Positions 1 to 6,445 of a DNA stretch of 6,456 nt are shown here, in pieces. The notes under the pieces are model-generated. The model saw nothing but the letters and a program-made list of their open reading frames with translations. It had not been told where the DNA came from and did no database searches. Within the stretch, counting starts at the first letter, position 1. Each line of letters opens with the position of its first letter. Made by a program: the position numbers and the translations under genes. The stretch is from an uncultured Erysipelotrichales bacterium (GTDB lineage Bacteria; Bacillota_I; Bacilli_A; Erysipelotrichales; Coprobacillaceae): positions 1 through 6,456 of the forward strand of contig CAJUJC010000099.1 of assembly GCA_910586805.1 (NCBI GenBank), written 5' to 3'.

Positions 1-43
1 ATTCATGTTTTTTTCTTATTTTTCTTTTAAATAATGAAAAAAA

Positions 44-65
44 GTTATTTTTTATAATAAATAAC
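44..65 (-). terminator. possible second, weak AT-only hairpin
   Basis: On the minus strand GTTATTT (65 to 59) and AAATAAC (50 to 44) form a 7-bp stem with an 8-nt loop, and a run of seven T follows at once (43 to 37). The layout is that of an intrinsic terminator, but the stem has only one G-C pair and would be weak. It lies just beyond the better hairpin at 81-102 and could act as a backup. The rest of positions 1-43 is T- and A-rich with no gene that I can support. Confidence 0.3.
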
Positions 66-80
66 TTAAAACAAAAGAAA

Positions 81-102
81 AAAGGATATTATTTTATCCT
101 TT
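81..102 (-). terminator. intrinsic terminator of the SNF2/LytTR unit
   Basis: On the minus strand AAAGGATA (102 to 95) pairs with TATCCTTT (88 to 81) across a 6-nt loop, and T-rich sequence follows (TTTCTTTTG). This is a standard Rho-independent layout, though the stem has only two G-C pairs. The stem overlaps the last codons and the TAA stop (96 to 94) of the upstream leftward gene, so translation ends inside the hairpin. Confidence 0.6.
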
Positions 103-513
103 CATCCTATTTTCATATTTCTTTAACTCTTCATTGTATTGATTATCTACATTTAACTTTTGACCATTCATAATATACAAACAATCTCTATTAATTCGAT
201 CAATATAATAACAATGAACCCAGACATCATCTTGAATATGTACAAAATAATCATTATTCAAATTATTTTCAACATCTTCTCTTCTCATTGAATAAACATA
301 TGTCTGATTAGCAGTAACAACATTCACATAATCATTTTTAAAGGAAACATAATAAATCATAGCATATTTAATTTGTTTACCTTCATTACCAAATGATTGT
401 AATTCAAATTCTATTAAATCTTTTAATCTTATAGCCTCTTTTTCATCTTTAGGATTGTATTGAATTTCTATATCATTCAAACATTCAAGGCTTTCCAAAA
501 AACTCAAATCCAT
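94..513 (-). CDS. small LytTR-like domain protein (degenerate)
   Basis: This is a 139-aa cytoplasmic protein with no signal peptide or membrane segment. Residues about 50-136 follow the layout of a LytTR domain: beta strands around IYYVSFKNDYVNVVT (53-67), a helix around REDVENNL (78-85), then YFVHIQDDVWVHCYYIDRI (89-107), which matches the family's 'F-x-R-x-H-x-S-x-x-V-N-x-x-x-I' region. It ends with LYIMNGQKLNVDNQY (112-126), like the usual 'l-x-l-x-n-G-x-x-l-x-v-S-x-x-y'. The first 45 residues are acidic and unassigned. There is no receiver domain, so this is not a classic response regulator. Residues that usually touch DNA look replaced (IQDD instead of a basic/Ser pair, H100 instead of N), so DNA binding is doubtful. 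The ATG start is supported by AAGGGTG at 528-522, 8 nt upstream. The gene lies 58 nt after the SNF2 stop with no terminator between, so it is probably co-transcribed. The family call is mine from pattern alone; a hypothetical protein is the safe fallback. Confidence 0.8.
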   Translation of the reverse strand: MDLSFLESLECLNDIEIQYNPKDEKEAIRLKDLIEFELQSFGNEGKQIKYAMIYYVSFKNDYVNVVTANQTYVYSMRREDVENNLNNDYFVHIQDDVWVHCYYIDRINRDCLYIMNGQKLNVDNQYNEELKKYENRMKG

Positions 514-571
514 GATTTTGTCACCCTTCCATATATTCTTAGTCTAACATAAATTATGAATATTCAAAAGA

Positions 572-3500
572 TTATTTATCTATTTCAAATAAAGATTGAA
601 TATCTTCTAATGTCATTGTAGAAATTTTTCCTGAATTTCCTTCCACAAAAGTATCAGCTAAATTCTTTTTATTTTCCTGTAAAGTCATTATTTTTTCCTC
701 AATACTGTTTTTCATAATTAAAGAAAAGACTTGTACTGTTTCTTTTTGTCCAATACGATGAACTCTATCAGTTGCCTGATTTTTTGCTGACATATTCCAC
801 CATGGATCATAATGTATAACAGCTTGAGCAGATGTCAAATTCAAACCAGACCCTCCTGCTTTTAATGATATAAGGAAAATTGTTGTATCATCTTTTTGAA
901 AATCATCAACCATTTTCTTACGCTTCTCTTTTGTTGTTGTTCCTTCCAACAAATAATAAGAAATATGTTCTCTTTGACATTGTTCTTTCACAAGATGTAA
1001 AACACTTGTAAACGAAGAAAATAGTAATATCTTATTTCCATTATCTTTTAATGAATGAATAAGCTCCATACATCCCTTTAATTTAGAAGAAGGATCTTGT
1101 ATATTTTCATACAATAAACGAGGATCTTGACACAATTGTCTTAGTCTTGTTAGTAACGCTAAAACATCCATTCTTCCCAATTCACGCATATTCATTTTTT
1201 CTTGTAATGTTTTATTTGCTTGAATAAGTGTAGATAAATAAATTTTTTCTTCTTCCTCATTCATCTGGAAATACATTGTTTTTTCTATCTTATCAGGTAA
1301 TTCCTTTAAAACATCTTTCTTATTTCTTCTTAAAATAAATGGTGAAATCATCCGTTTTAATTGATTCTGTTTTTCCTCATCATGCTCCTTAACAATAGGT
1401 CTTTCAAAATGTTCTAAAAAATAAGAATAGTTATATAAATAATGTGGCATCAAAAAATCAAAAATAGACCACATCTCAGCAAGAGAATTTTCAATAGGCG
1501 TCCCTGTCAATGCAAAACGGTGCTTTGATTTTAATCTTTTGACACACAATGCACTTCTTGTCTTTGGATTTTTAATATATTGTGCTTCATCTAACACAAT
1601 AGTATGAAACTCAATATTCTCATATTCATCAATATCTCTTCTTATATAATCATAAGAAGTAATAACAACATCATAGTGATTTAAAGTCTTAATCAACTCA
1701 TCTCTATGAGATTTACCTCCATAAACACACACTACTTTTAGCGAAGAAGAAAACTTTTGAATTTCATCTTGCCAATTCAATAATAAACTTGCAGGCGTAA
1801 TAACAATAGATGGAATATGATACTTTTTCATCTCTTCTAAATAAGTAATCATTTGTAAAGTTTTACCTAATCCCATATCATCAGCCAAAATTCCTGAAAA
1901 ACCATAATGTTGCATTAAACATAACCATTGGTATCCCTCAATCTGATACTCTCTTAAAATAGATTGATAAATTTCAGGAACATGGAATGAATGTGGAGTA
2001 TGGAATGTATCAAAAAAAGTTTGAAAGGCTTCACTTTTATGATAATGAAGTTGAGATTGGTTTTGAGATAAACTATTGATATCAAATAAACGATATGCAG
2101 GTATTTCTAAATTCCCTTTATCCATATCCGATAAATTTAATTGTAAAGAAGAAGTCAATTCATCTAATTCTCTTAATTCCTTATTTTGTAAAGAAACAAG
2201 TTGACCATTTTTTAATTTATAAAACTTTCTTTTTCTTTTATAAGCCTTTAAAACATCATAAACTTCATCTTTATCAAGATGAATTGAATCAATATTGATC
2301 TCTAATAAATGATTTGATAAATGTACGCCTACTTGAATATCCAATGTCTTTTGATAAGAAATATTATTCAAATCTTCACTTACAAAAACTTGACAATAAT
2401 TCGCTAAATAAGGTAATCCTTCTTTAAGAAAAGAATACATAAAATCATGATCATACAATAAATAAATAGTATTATTATCAATATCTTCTATATAAGGACG
2501 TAAATAGTTTTCAATCAGATCAGCCTCTTTAGAAATATTTGTATTTGTATCATCAAAACCATAAGAAATTCTATCCTCATAAATATATTCTAATTGTATA
2601 CATATTTGATCATCACTTGTAATATCAGCATATAAATTAATCATATCCTCTTGGTAATAATCATCAAATTGTTTTGTATCCAAATCAATATAGTCTAAAA
2701 TATCTATCAAAACATATTTATAAAAATCCTTTAAATGTTCTTTATTTATATATAATCCGTTTTCGCTTTCCAACAGTTTTCTAAAAAAAACAATACATTG
2801 TCCCTTTAAATCAAAAACATAACGATATAAAATATCATCATAAAATGTATAAATAGAAGAAGTCGATATAATACAATCGTTAAATTCATCATAATCTTCA
2901 AAATCTAATATATAATTATCTTCATTATGTACAATTTCTAAAGATATATGTGATTTTTTTTCTTTAAATGCAATATCACAAAAAGAAGAAGGTAAACTTT
3001 CCATTAAACTATAAAAAGCATCAATTGTTGTTTCATCAATAACTAACTGTTTTACTACATTTTTTTGTATTGCCATATTCTTGTAATAACAATCTTCTAT
3101 AAAAGAAATGATTTCTCTTGAATCATCATCAAAAGCATCATAACTATGTATAAATTCAAAGTTTTTCCCATATTTCACATTTTCATGATGAGCTATAGCA
3201 TGTAGAAATGTCCCAATATTTTTAATAACATATGATTGTCCCAAATGAACAACTCTTAATGATATAGTTAATTGTTGATTCTTTTTCACAAAAACTTTTA
3301 ATTGATATTCATTTGAAGATAAGGGAATTTGCAACTCTCTTAATAAACGTTCTTTATAAAATTCAATCATTTGAAAGGAATCATTTTGTTTCTTTTCTAT
3401 GATACGTTCTTGTTTTTGTTGTTCTAGTAAACGATATTGTTGAATTTTATCAATCTTATCCTTTTCATAGAAATAAGGAAAAGTTTGAATATTGGTCTTT

Positions 3501-3787
3501 TTTAAATAAAGAAGAATAGCACCTATATGACGACAAGAACTTTGACTAGACGAATGATGACAACCACAATGTGTATAGGTTATTTCTCCTTGATGATTAA
3601 TTTTAATAGATAAAACTTGTGCCTGTCCATCTTCAATAATACGAGCATTCACACGATAACATCCATTATTCTCATCTAAAGATACTGTCATTCTATCTAA
3701 AATTTTTTGAACATCTAAAAAATAAGCATAACGATATTCCTTTTCATCATTCACAATTTTTTTAATTTCTCTTTCTTCAATATACAT
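572..3787 (-). CDS. SWIM zinc finger-SNF2 family DEAD/DEAH-type helicase (HepA/RapA-like)
   Basis: This is a 1071-aa soluble protein. A SWIM zinc-binding motif C74-x-C76-x8-C85-x-H87 opens it. A long middle region (about 120-560) fits the bacterial SNF2-associated domain. The SNF2 ATPase core follows with all motifs intact: Walker A DDMGLGKT (636-643), motif Ia TPAS (664-667), DEAQ box (733-736), LTGTPIEN (760-767), motif V LKAGGSGLNLTSA (975-987) and motif VI QATDRVHRIGQ (1004-1014). Known relatives are ATP-driven translocases that remodel DNA-bound proteins such as RNA polymerase; the exact substrate here is unknown. The open frame extends upstream to 3940, but I start at ATG 3787. AAGGAG lies 7 nt before that codon, and the extra 51 residues would overlap the divergent gene and the promoter and have no family features. 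It is first gene of a leftward unit with the LytTR-like protein. No methylase or nuclease neighbour is visible that would tie it to a defence system. Confidence 0.93.
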   Translation of the reverse strand: MYIEEREIKKIVNDEKEYRYAYFLDVQKILDRMTVSLDENNGCYRVNARIIEDGQAQVLSIKINHQGEITYTHCGCHHSSSQSSCRHIGAILLYLKKTNIQTFPYFYEKDKIDKIQQYRLLEQQKQERIIEKKQNDSFQMIEFYKERLLRELQIPLSSNEYQLKVFVKKNQQLTISLRVVHLGQSYVIKNIGTFLHAIAHHENVKYGKNFEFIHSYDAFDDDSREIISFIEDCYYKNMAIQKNVVKQLVIDETTIDAFYSLMESLPSSFCDIAFKEKKSHISLEIVHNEDNYILDFEDYDEFNDCIISTSSIYTFYDDILYRYVFDLKGQCIVFFRKLLESENGLYINKEHLKDFYKYVLIDILDYIDLDTKQFDDYYQEDMINLYADITSDDQICIQLEYIYEDRISYGFDDTNTNISKEADLIENYLRPYIEDIDNNTIYLLYDHDFMYSFLKEGLPYLANYCQVFVSEDLNNISYQKTLDIQVGVHLSNHLLEINIDSIHLDKDEVYDVLKAYKRKRKFYKLKNGQLVSLQNKELRELDELTSSLQLNLSDMDKGNLEIPAYRLFDINSLSQNQSQLHYHKSEAFQTFFDTFHTPHSFHVPEIYQSILREYQIEGYQWLCLMQHYGFSGILADDMGLGKTLQMITYLEEMKKYHIPSIVITPASLLLNWQDEIQKFSSSLKVVCVYGGKSHRDELIKTLNHYDVVITSYDYIRRDIDEYENIEFHTIVLDEAQYIKNPKTRSALCVKRLKSKHRFALTGTPIENSLAEMWSIFDFLMPHYLYNYSYFLEHFERPIVKEHDEEKQNQLKRMISPFILRRNKKDVLKELPDKIEKTMYFQMNEEEEKIYLSTLIQANKTLQEKMNMRELGRMDVLALLTRLRQLCQDPRLLYENIQDPSSKLKGCMELIHSLKDNGNKILLFSSFTSVLHLVKEQCQREHISYYLLEGTTTKEKRKKMVDDFQKDDTTIFLISLKAGGSGLNLTSAQAVIHYDPWWNMSAKNQATDRVHRIGQKETVQVFSLIMKNSIEEKIMTLQENKKNLADTFVEGNSGKISTMTLEDIQSLFEIDK

Positions 3788-3794
3788 AATCTTT

Positions 3795-3800
3795 CTCCTT
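3795..3800 (-). promoter_or_regulatory. ribosome binding site that fixes the SNF2 start
   Basis: AAGGAG on the minus strand with a 7-nt spacer (3794 to 3788) to ATG 3787. This strong site decides the start in favour of the codon at 3787 rather than the far upstream codon at 3940. Confidence 0.88.
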
Positions 3801-3814
3801 TTTTCTAAAGAATT

Positions 3815-3823
3815 ATTATACCA
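3815..3823 (-). promoter_or_regulatory. extended -10 promoter for the SNF2/LytTR unit
   Basis: On the minus strand TGG followed by TATAAT (3823 to 3815) is a perfect extended -10 element. At the -35 distance only CAAACA/AAACAA-like sequence is found, which is weak, so the TGn extension probably compensates. The start of transcription would be near 3808, leaving a leader of about 20 nt that carries the AAGGAG site. The left arm of the outer inverted repeat (3828-3836) lies in the -10/-35 spacer. Confidence 0.65.
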
Positions 3824-3834
3824 CAAAACCCTTA

Positions 3835-3851
3835 AAATTGTTTGACAATTT
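3835..3851. promoter_or_regulatory. operator-like palindrome over the -35 box
   Basis: AAATTGT-TTG-ACAATTT is a perfect 7-bp inverted repeat with a 3-nt centre; it continues with two further matching pairs after one mismatch. It contains the TTGACA -35 element (3842-3847) of the rightward gene. It also overlaps the -35 zone of the leftward promoter, so one bound dimer could control both genes. No regulator gene of a recognised repressor family is in the window, and part of the symmetry comes from the -35 hexamer itself. Confidence 0.45.
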
Positions 3852-3869
3852 AAATTTTTTTTATATAAT
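3842..3869 (+). promoter_or_regulatory. sigma-A promoter for the DUF1846 gene
   Basis: TTGACA (3842-3847), a 16-nt spacer and TATAAT (3864-3869) match the consensus exactly in both hexamers, with spacing one base under the optimum. Transcription should start near 3876, giving a leader of about 52 nt before the ATG at 3928. Such a consensus promoter would be strong unless repressed through the overlapping palindromes. Confidence 0.82.
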
Positions 3870-3913
3870 TTAAGGGTATGTTTATATAAGGAAATAATGA
3901 GTGATTGATATAT

Positions 3914-3920
3914 AGGAGTG
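3914..3920 (+). promoter_or_regulatory. ribosome binding site of the DUF1846 gene
   Basis: AGGAGTG with a 7-nt spacer to ATG 3928. It confirms this start; no other in-frame start is better placed. Confidence 0.85.
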
Positions 3921-3927
3921 TGAAAAG

Positions 3928-5394
3928 ATGAAAAAAGCATTTAGTAATGAGTTATATGTAGAATTACAGTCTAAACATATACAGGAAAGAATTCAAAAAT
4001 TTGATAATAAATTATATCTTGAATTTGGTGGTAAGTTATTTGATGACCATCATGCTTCACGTGTTTTACCAGGTTTTGAACCTGATAGTAAATTAAAGAT
4101 GTTATTAACATTGAAAGATAAGGTTGAAATTATTATTGTTGTATGTGCAAAAGATTTAGAAAGACATAAAGTTAGAGGAGATTTGGGAATTTCATATGAT
4201 GATGAAGTTTTTCGTCTCATTGATGAATATCGTCGTATTGGTTTTTATGTGGGTAGTGTTACAATTACTCAATATGAACACCAAAGAGTTGTAGATACTT
4301 TTAAACAAAAGTTAGAAAATAGAGGAATTCGTGTTTTCATGCAATATATTATTGAAGGATATCCTCACCAAGTTGATCATATTATTTCTGATGAAGGTTT
4401 TGGAAGAAATGATTATATTCAAACAAGTAAACCTTTAGTTGTTGTGACAGCCCCTGGTCCTGGTTCAGGAAAAATGGCAACTTGTTTATCTCAACTTTAT
4501 CATGAACATCTTCATGGCATTCATGCTGGCTATGCTAAATTTGAAACATTTCCAATTTGGAATTTACCTTTAAAGCATCCTGTTAATCTTGCTTATGAAG
4601 CAGCAACTATTGATTTAAATGATGTGAATATGATTGATCCATTTCATCTTGAAACATATAACGAAACAACTGTCAATTATAATCGTGATATTGAAATTTT
4701 CCCAGTTCTTAAAGCTATGTTTACAAAAATCTTCGGAGTTTCACCATATGCTTCTCCTACTGATATGGGAGTCAATATGGCAGGTTATGCGATTATTGAT
4801 GATGAAGCTGCTCGTGATGCAAGTCGTCGTGAAATTGTAAGAAGATATTATCATGCTCAAGTTGACTATGTTATGGGGAAAATCAAGAGTGATTCTTTAG
4901 AGAAAATGCAAATGTTGTTAACACAAGCTGATGTGTGTGTGAATAATAGAAAATGCGCTATTGTTGCTAGTGAAGTTTCTAAAGAAAAGGAATGTCCTGT
5001 ATGTGCTATTGAATTAAATGATAGTTATTTAATAAGTGGGAAAACATCTTCTCTATTAAGGTGTTCTAGTGCTGCTTTATTAAATGCTTTAAAATATTTA
5101 GCACATATCGATCAAGATATTGAACTGATTTCACCTGAGATGTTAAAATCTATTCTTTCATTAAAAAATGATTATTTAAATATCGATAACCCATTATTGG
5201 ATATTGATGAAGTTTTATTAACATTAACAATTGCTTCTTCTCATGATAAAAATGCTAAGAAGTGTTTAGAAATGCTACCTTTATTAAAAGGTTGTGAAAT
5301 TCATTCCACAGTGATTTTAAGTAAGAAAGATATGATAACTTTAAGATATTTACATATGAATTTAACTTGTGATCCTAAGTATGCAACTGCTTAG
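3928..5394 (+). CDS. DUF1846/UPF0371 family protein
   Basis: This 488-aa cytoplasmic protein is full-length or nearly so for the family (about 500 aa). I recognise the family from its signature runs: LYLEFGGKLFDDHHASRVLPG (29-49), KDKVEIIIVVCAKD (63-76), the glycine-rich VVVTAPGPGSGKMATCLSQL (171-190), KFETFPIWNLPLKHPVN (204-220), AYEAATIDLNDVNMIDPFH (222-240) and SPTDMGVNMAGYAIIDDEA (276-294). GPGSGK (177-182) resembles a P-loop but lacks the strict GxxxxGK[ST] form (Met follows Lys), so nucleotide binding is only a guess. The C-terminal third holds CPVC (356-359) and eight of the ten cysteines, which hints at metal or redox chemistry. No transmembrane or secretion signal is seen. The family's biochemical role is unknown to me. 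The gene appears monocistronic, with its own consensus promoter and terminator, and is divergent from the SNF2 gene. Confidence 0.95.
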   Translation: MKKAFSNELYVELQSKHIQERIQKFDNKLYLEFGGKLFDDHHASRVLPGFEPDSKLKMLLTLKDKVEIIIVVCAKDLERHKVRGDLGISYDDEVFRLIDEYRRIGFYVGSVTITQYEHQRVVDTFKQKLENRGIRVFMQYIIEGYPHQVDHIISDEGFGRNDYIQTSKPLVVVTAPGPGSGKMATCLSQLYHEHLHGIHAGYAKFETFPIWNLPLKHPVNLAYEAATIDLNDVNMIDPFHLETYNETTVNYNRDIEIFPVLKAMFTKIFGVSPYASPTDMGVNMAGYAIIDDEAARDASRREIVRRYYHAQVDYVMGKIKSDSLEKMQMLLTQADVCVNNRKCAIVASEVSKEKECPVCAIELNDSYLISGKTSSLLRCSSAALLNALKYLAHIDQDIELISPEMLKSILSLKNDYLNIDNPLLDIDEVLLTLTIASSHDKNAKKCLEMLPLLKGCEIHSTVILSKKDMITLRYLHMNLTCDPKYATA

Positions 5395-5404
5395 GATTTT
5401 CTTT
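5372..5404 (+). terminator. intrinsic terminator of the DUF1846 gene
   Basis: ATCCTAAG (5372-5379) pairs with CTTAGGAT (5390-5397) around a 10-nt loop, then TTTCTTTT follows. The descending arm contains the TAG stop (5392-5394), so the last seven codons are part of the hairpin. Confidence 0.82.
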
Positions 5405-5405
5405 T

Positions 5406-5428
5406 AAAAAAAAGTGATTATTCATCAC
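5406..5428 (-). terminator. intrinsic terminator of the dehydrogenase gene
   Basis: On the minus strand GTGAT (5428 to 5424) pairs with ATCAC (5418 to 5414) around GAATA, and eight T follow (5413 to 5406). AAAG upstream can pair with the T-run after a one-base bulge. The TAA stop (5420 to 5418) falls in the loop and the start of the descending arm. The short stem makes it weaker than the opposing terminator, but its T-tract is better. Confidence 0.65.
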
Positions 5429-6395
5429 CTTTCAATACAACACACTTTCTATATCCAGTTTGAAAATCCACTTCATTTTCTAATACTTCATTATTTATAT
5501 AATGTTTGATATTTCTAATAACTAAATCTGTAAAGTACTCTCTGGTACTTTCCCATGCATATCCTCCTGAACTATGTGGTGTTACAATTACATTATCAAA
5601 TGTCCATAATTCATGATCAATAGATAATGGTTCTTCTTCTACAACATCTAAAGCCACTCCATAGAGATAGTCTTGTTTTAAAACTTCTATTAAATCATGA
5701 GTGCATATAGCACTTCCTCTACCAACATTAACCAAAACTGCATCCTTTTTCATTTTCATAAGTCTATTTTTATCCATAAGATGAATAGTTTGTGGTGTTT
5801 GTGGTAAAGTTAAAATAACAAAATCAGCTAATGGCAAAAGATCATCTAAGCGTTCAATTGTATAAAGTTCATCAATGTATTGAGGTAAAGCACACATATT
5901 TCTTTTTACACCAATAACTTTACAATGAAATGATTTCAATCTTTTTGCGATTTCATATCCTAAGTCACCTAACCCTACAATTAAAACTGTACTTTTATAT
6001 AATTCTTTGCCTGTTTGTAAAGGTTGCCACAATCCATCTTTCATATGTCTTACATATTGATGGATATTTTTATTTAATGTTAAAATCATACCTAGCGTAT
6101 GTTCTGCTATAGCATTTCCATATGTACCACTTGCATTCGTTAAAATTGTATTTTTATGTAATTTTCCTTCTTCAATATATGCATCACTACCAGCACTATT
6201 TAGAAAAATAGCTTTAATATTTGCTCTGTTGAAATCAACCTGATTTCCTGGATTTCCAACAATGATATCACAATCATCTATCATATCCTGAGTAACATCA
6301 CTAGCAGTGCTATATATAAAATGATACTGTGGAAATGTGTTTTCTATTTTCTCAAAGTTTTCTTTTTTTAACGGAGCTAACATTAAAATGTTCAT
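5418..6395 (-). CDS. D-isomer-specific 2-hydroxyacid dehydrogenase
   Basis: This 325-aa cytoplasmic enzyme is of normal length for the family, which reduces 2-keto acids to D-2-hydroxy acids, or the reverse, with NAD(P)H. The Rossmann motif GLGDLG is at 141-146. The catalytic set is visible: Arg226 in NVGRGSA, Glu255 in LDVVEEEPL and His274 in TPHSSG. The substrate-loop segment is SAGSDAY (67-73). Strand beta-2 ends in VIGVKRN, with Lys164-Arg165 where NAD-preferring members carry an acidic residue, so NADP(H) is likelier. The substrate (glyoxylate, hydroxypyruvate, pyruvate or a branched keto acid) cannot be told. I chose ATG 6395 because MNILMLAPL gives a typical first strand; GTG 6404 is in frame and possible, and a TGA nine bases before it rules out a longer form. 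Neither start has a good nearby ribosome site; the strong AAGGAG is at 6445-6440, beyond a hairpin. The gene is convergent with the DUF1846 gene. Confidence 0.93.
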   Translation of the reverse strand: MNILMLAPLKKENFEKIENTFPQYHFIYSTASDVTQDMIDDCDIIVGNPGNQVDFNRANIKAIFLNSAGSDAYIEEGKLHKNTILTNASGTYGNAIAEHTLGMILTLNKNIHQYVRHMKDGLWQPLQTGKELYKSTVLIVGLGDLGYEIAKRLKSFHCKVIGVKRNMCALPQYIDELYTIERLDDLLPLADFVILTLPQTPQTIHLMDKNRLMKMKKDAVLVNVGRGSAICTHDLIEVLKQDYLYGVALDVVEEEPLSIDHELWTFDNVIVTPHSSGGYAWESTREYFTDLVIRNIKHYINNEVLENEVDFQTGYRKCVVLKGDE

Positions 6396-6406
6396 ATAAA
6401 CCACGT

Positions 6407-6436
6407 ATACTCAATTTAGGTCACTAAGTTGAGTAT
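6407..6436. repeat. 13+4+13 bp inverted repeat before the dehydrogenase
   Basis: ATACTCAATTTAG (6407-6419) and CTAAGTTGAGTAT (6424-6436) are inverted copies with one mismatch around GTCA. As RNA from the minus strand the mismatch falls on a C facing an A (or a G-U pair from the other strand), and the hairpin would be the strongest in the window. It begins 11 bases before ATG 6395 and 2 bases before GTG 6404. Read rightward it is followed by TTTTCTCCTTTCT, a poor terminator tail, and no rightward gene precedes it. A transcription factor operator or an mRNA structure controlling translation are the two sensible readings. The TACT...AGTA ends recall operators of HxlR-type redox regulators, a weak resemblance. 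Confidence 0.75.
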
Positions 6437-6439
6437 TTT

Positions 6440-6445
6440 CTCCTT
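6440..6445 (-). promoter_or_regulatory. strong Shine-Dalgarno sequence set apart from its start codon
   Basis: AAGGAG on the minus strand lies 35 nt before GTG 6404 and 44 nt before ATG 6395, far too distant for normal use. If the 30-nt hairpin between them folds, the effective spacing to GTG 6404 falls to about 5 nt and to ATG 6395 about 14 nt. No ATG, GTG or TTG stands 4-12 nt after it. It could also be a chance match, or part of a promoter region if transcription starts further in. Confidence 0.4.

Larger units (their letters stand above)
3828..3877. repeat. outer inverted repeat spanning the divergent promoters
   Basis: ACCCTTAAA (3828-3836) and TTTAAGGGT (3869-3877) are a perfect 9-bp inverted pair with centres about 41 bp apart, close to four helical turns. 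The left arm sits inside the leftward promoter, and the right arm sits at the predicted start point of the rightward one. The spacing on one DNA face would allow a looped or cooperative repressor, but this is inference; AT-rich sequence makes chance repeats more likely, though the GGG/CCC ends argue against pure chance. Confidence 0.45.

Noticed and set aside
514..571. Separate promoter for the LytTR-like gene
   Set aside because: A CATAAT -10-like element (558-553) exists, but nothing resembling TTGACA stands 16-18 nt upstream and there is no TGn extension.
2095..2298. Plus-strand 67-codon open frame inside the SNF2 gene
   Set aside because: It is antisense to a clear coding region and is a low-complexity, Phe/Tyr/Leu-rich translation typical of AT-rich shadow frames.
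572..3787. SNF2 gene as part of a DISARM-like or other defence island
   Set aside because: No methylase, nuclease, phospholipase D-type, or other known partner gene is present in the window; the neighbours look like housekeeping genes.
3888..3908. Mini open frame ATG-AGT-GAT-TGA after AAGGAA in the DUF1846 leader
   Set aside because: Three codons only, with a 3-nt spacer that is too short for good initiation, and no attenuator-like hairpins around it. Probably chance.
3788..3940. N-terminal extension of the SNF2 frame (51 extra residues)
   Set aside because: It overlaps the divergent gene's start and both promoters, has no family-like sequence, and the ATG at 3787 has AAGGAG at ideal spacing.
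4634..4840. Plus-strand 68-codon open frame inside the DUF1846 gene
   Set aside because: It is out of frame within a conserved gene, and the translation is a hydrophobic low-complexity string. No ribosome site.
5930..6112. Plus-strand 60-codon open frame opposite the dehydrogenase
   Set aside because: Antisense shadow of the conserved Rossmann region; no ribosome site or family resemblance. Its hydrophobicity is a by-product of the opposite frame.
6407..6440. Inverted repeat read as a rightward terminator
   Set aside because: The tail TTTTCTCCTTTCT is broken by C residues, and no rightward gene precedes it in the window; the neighbour is leftward.
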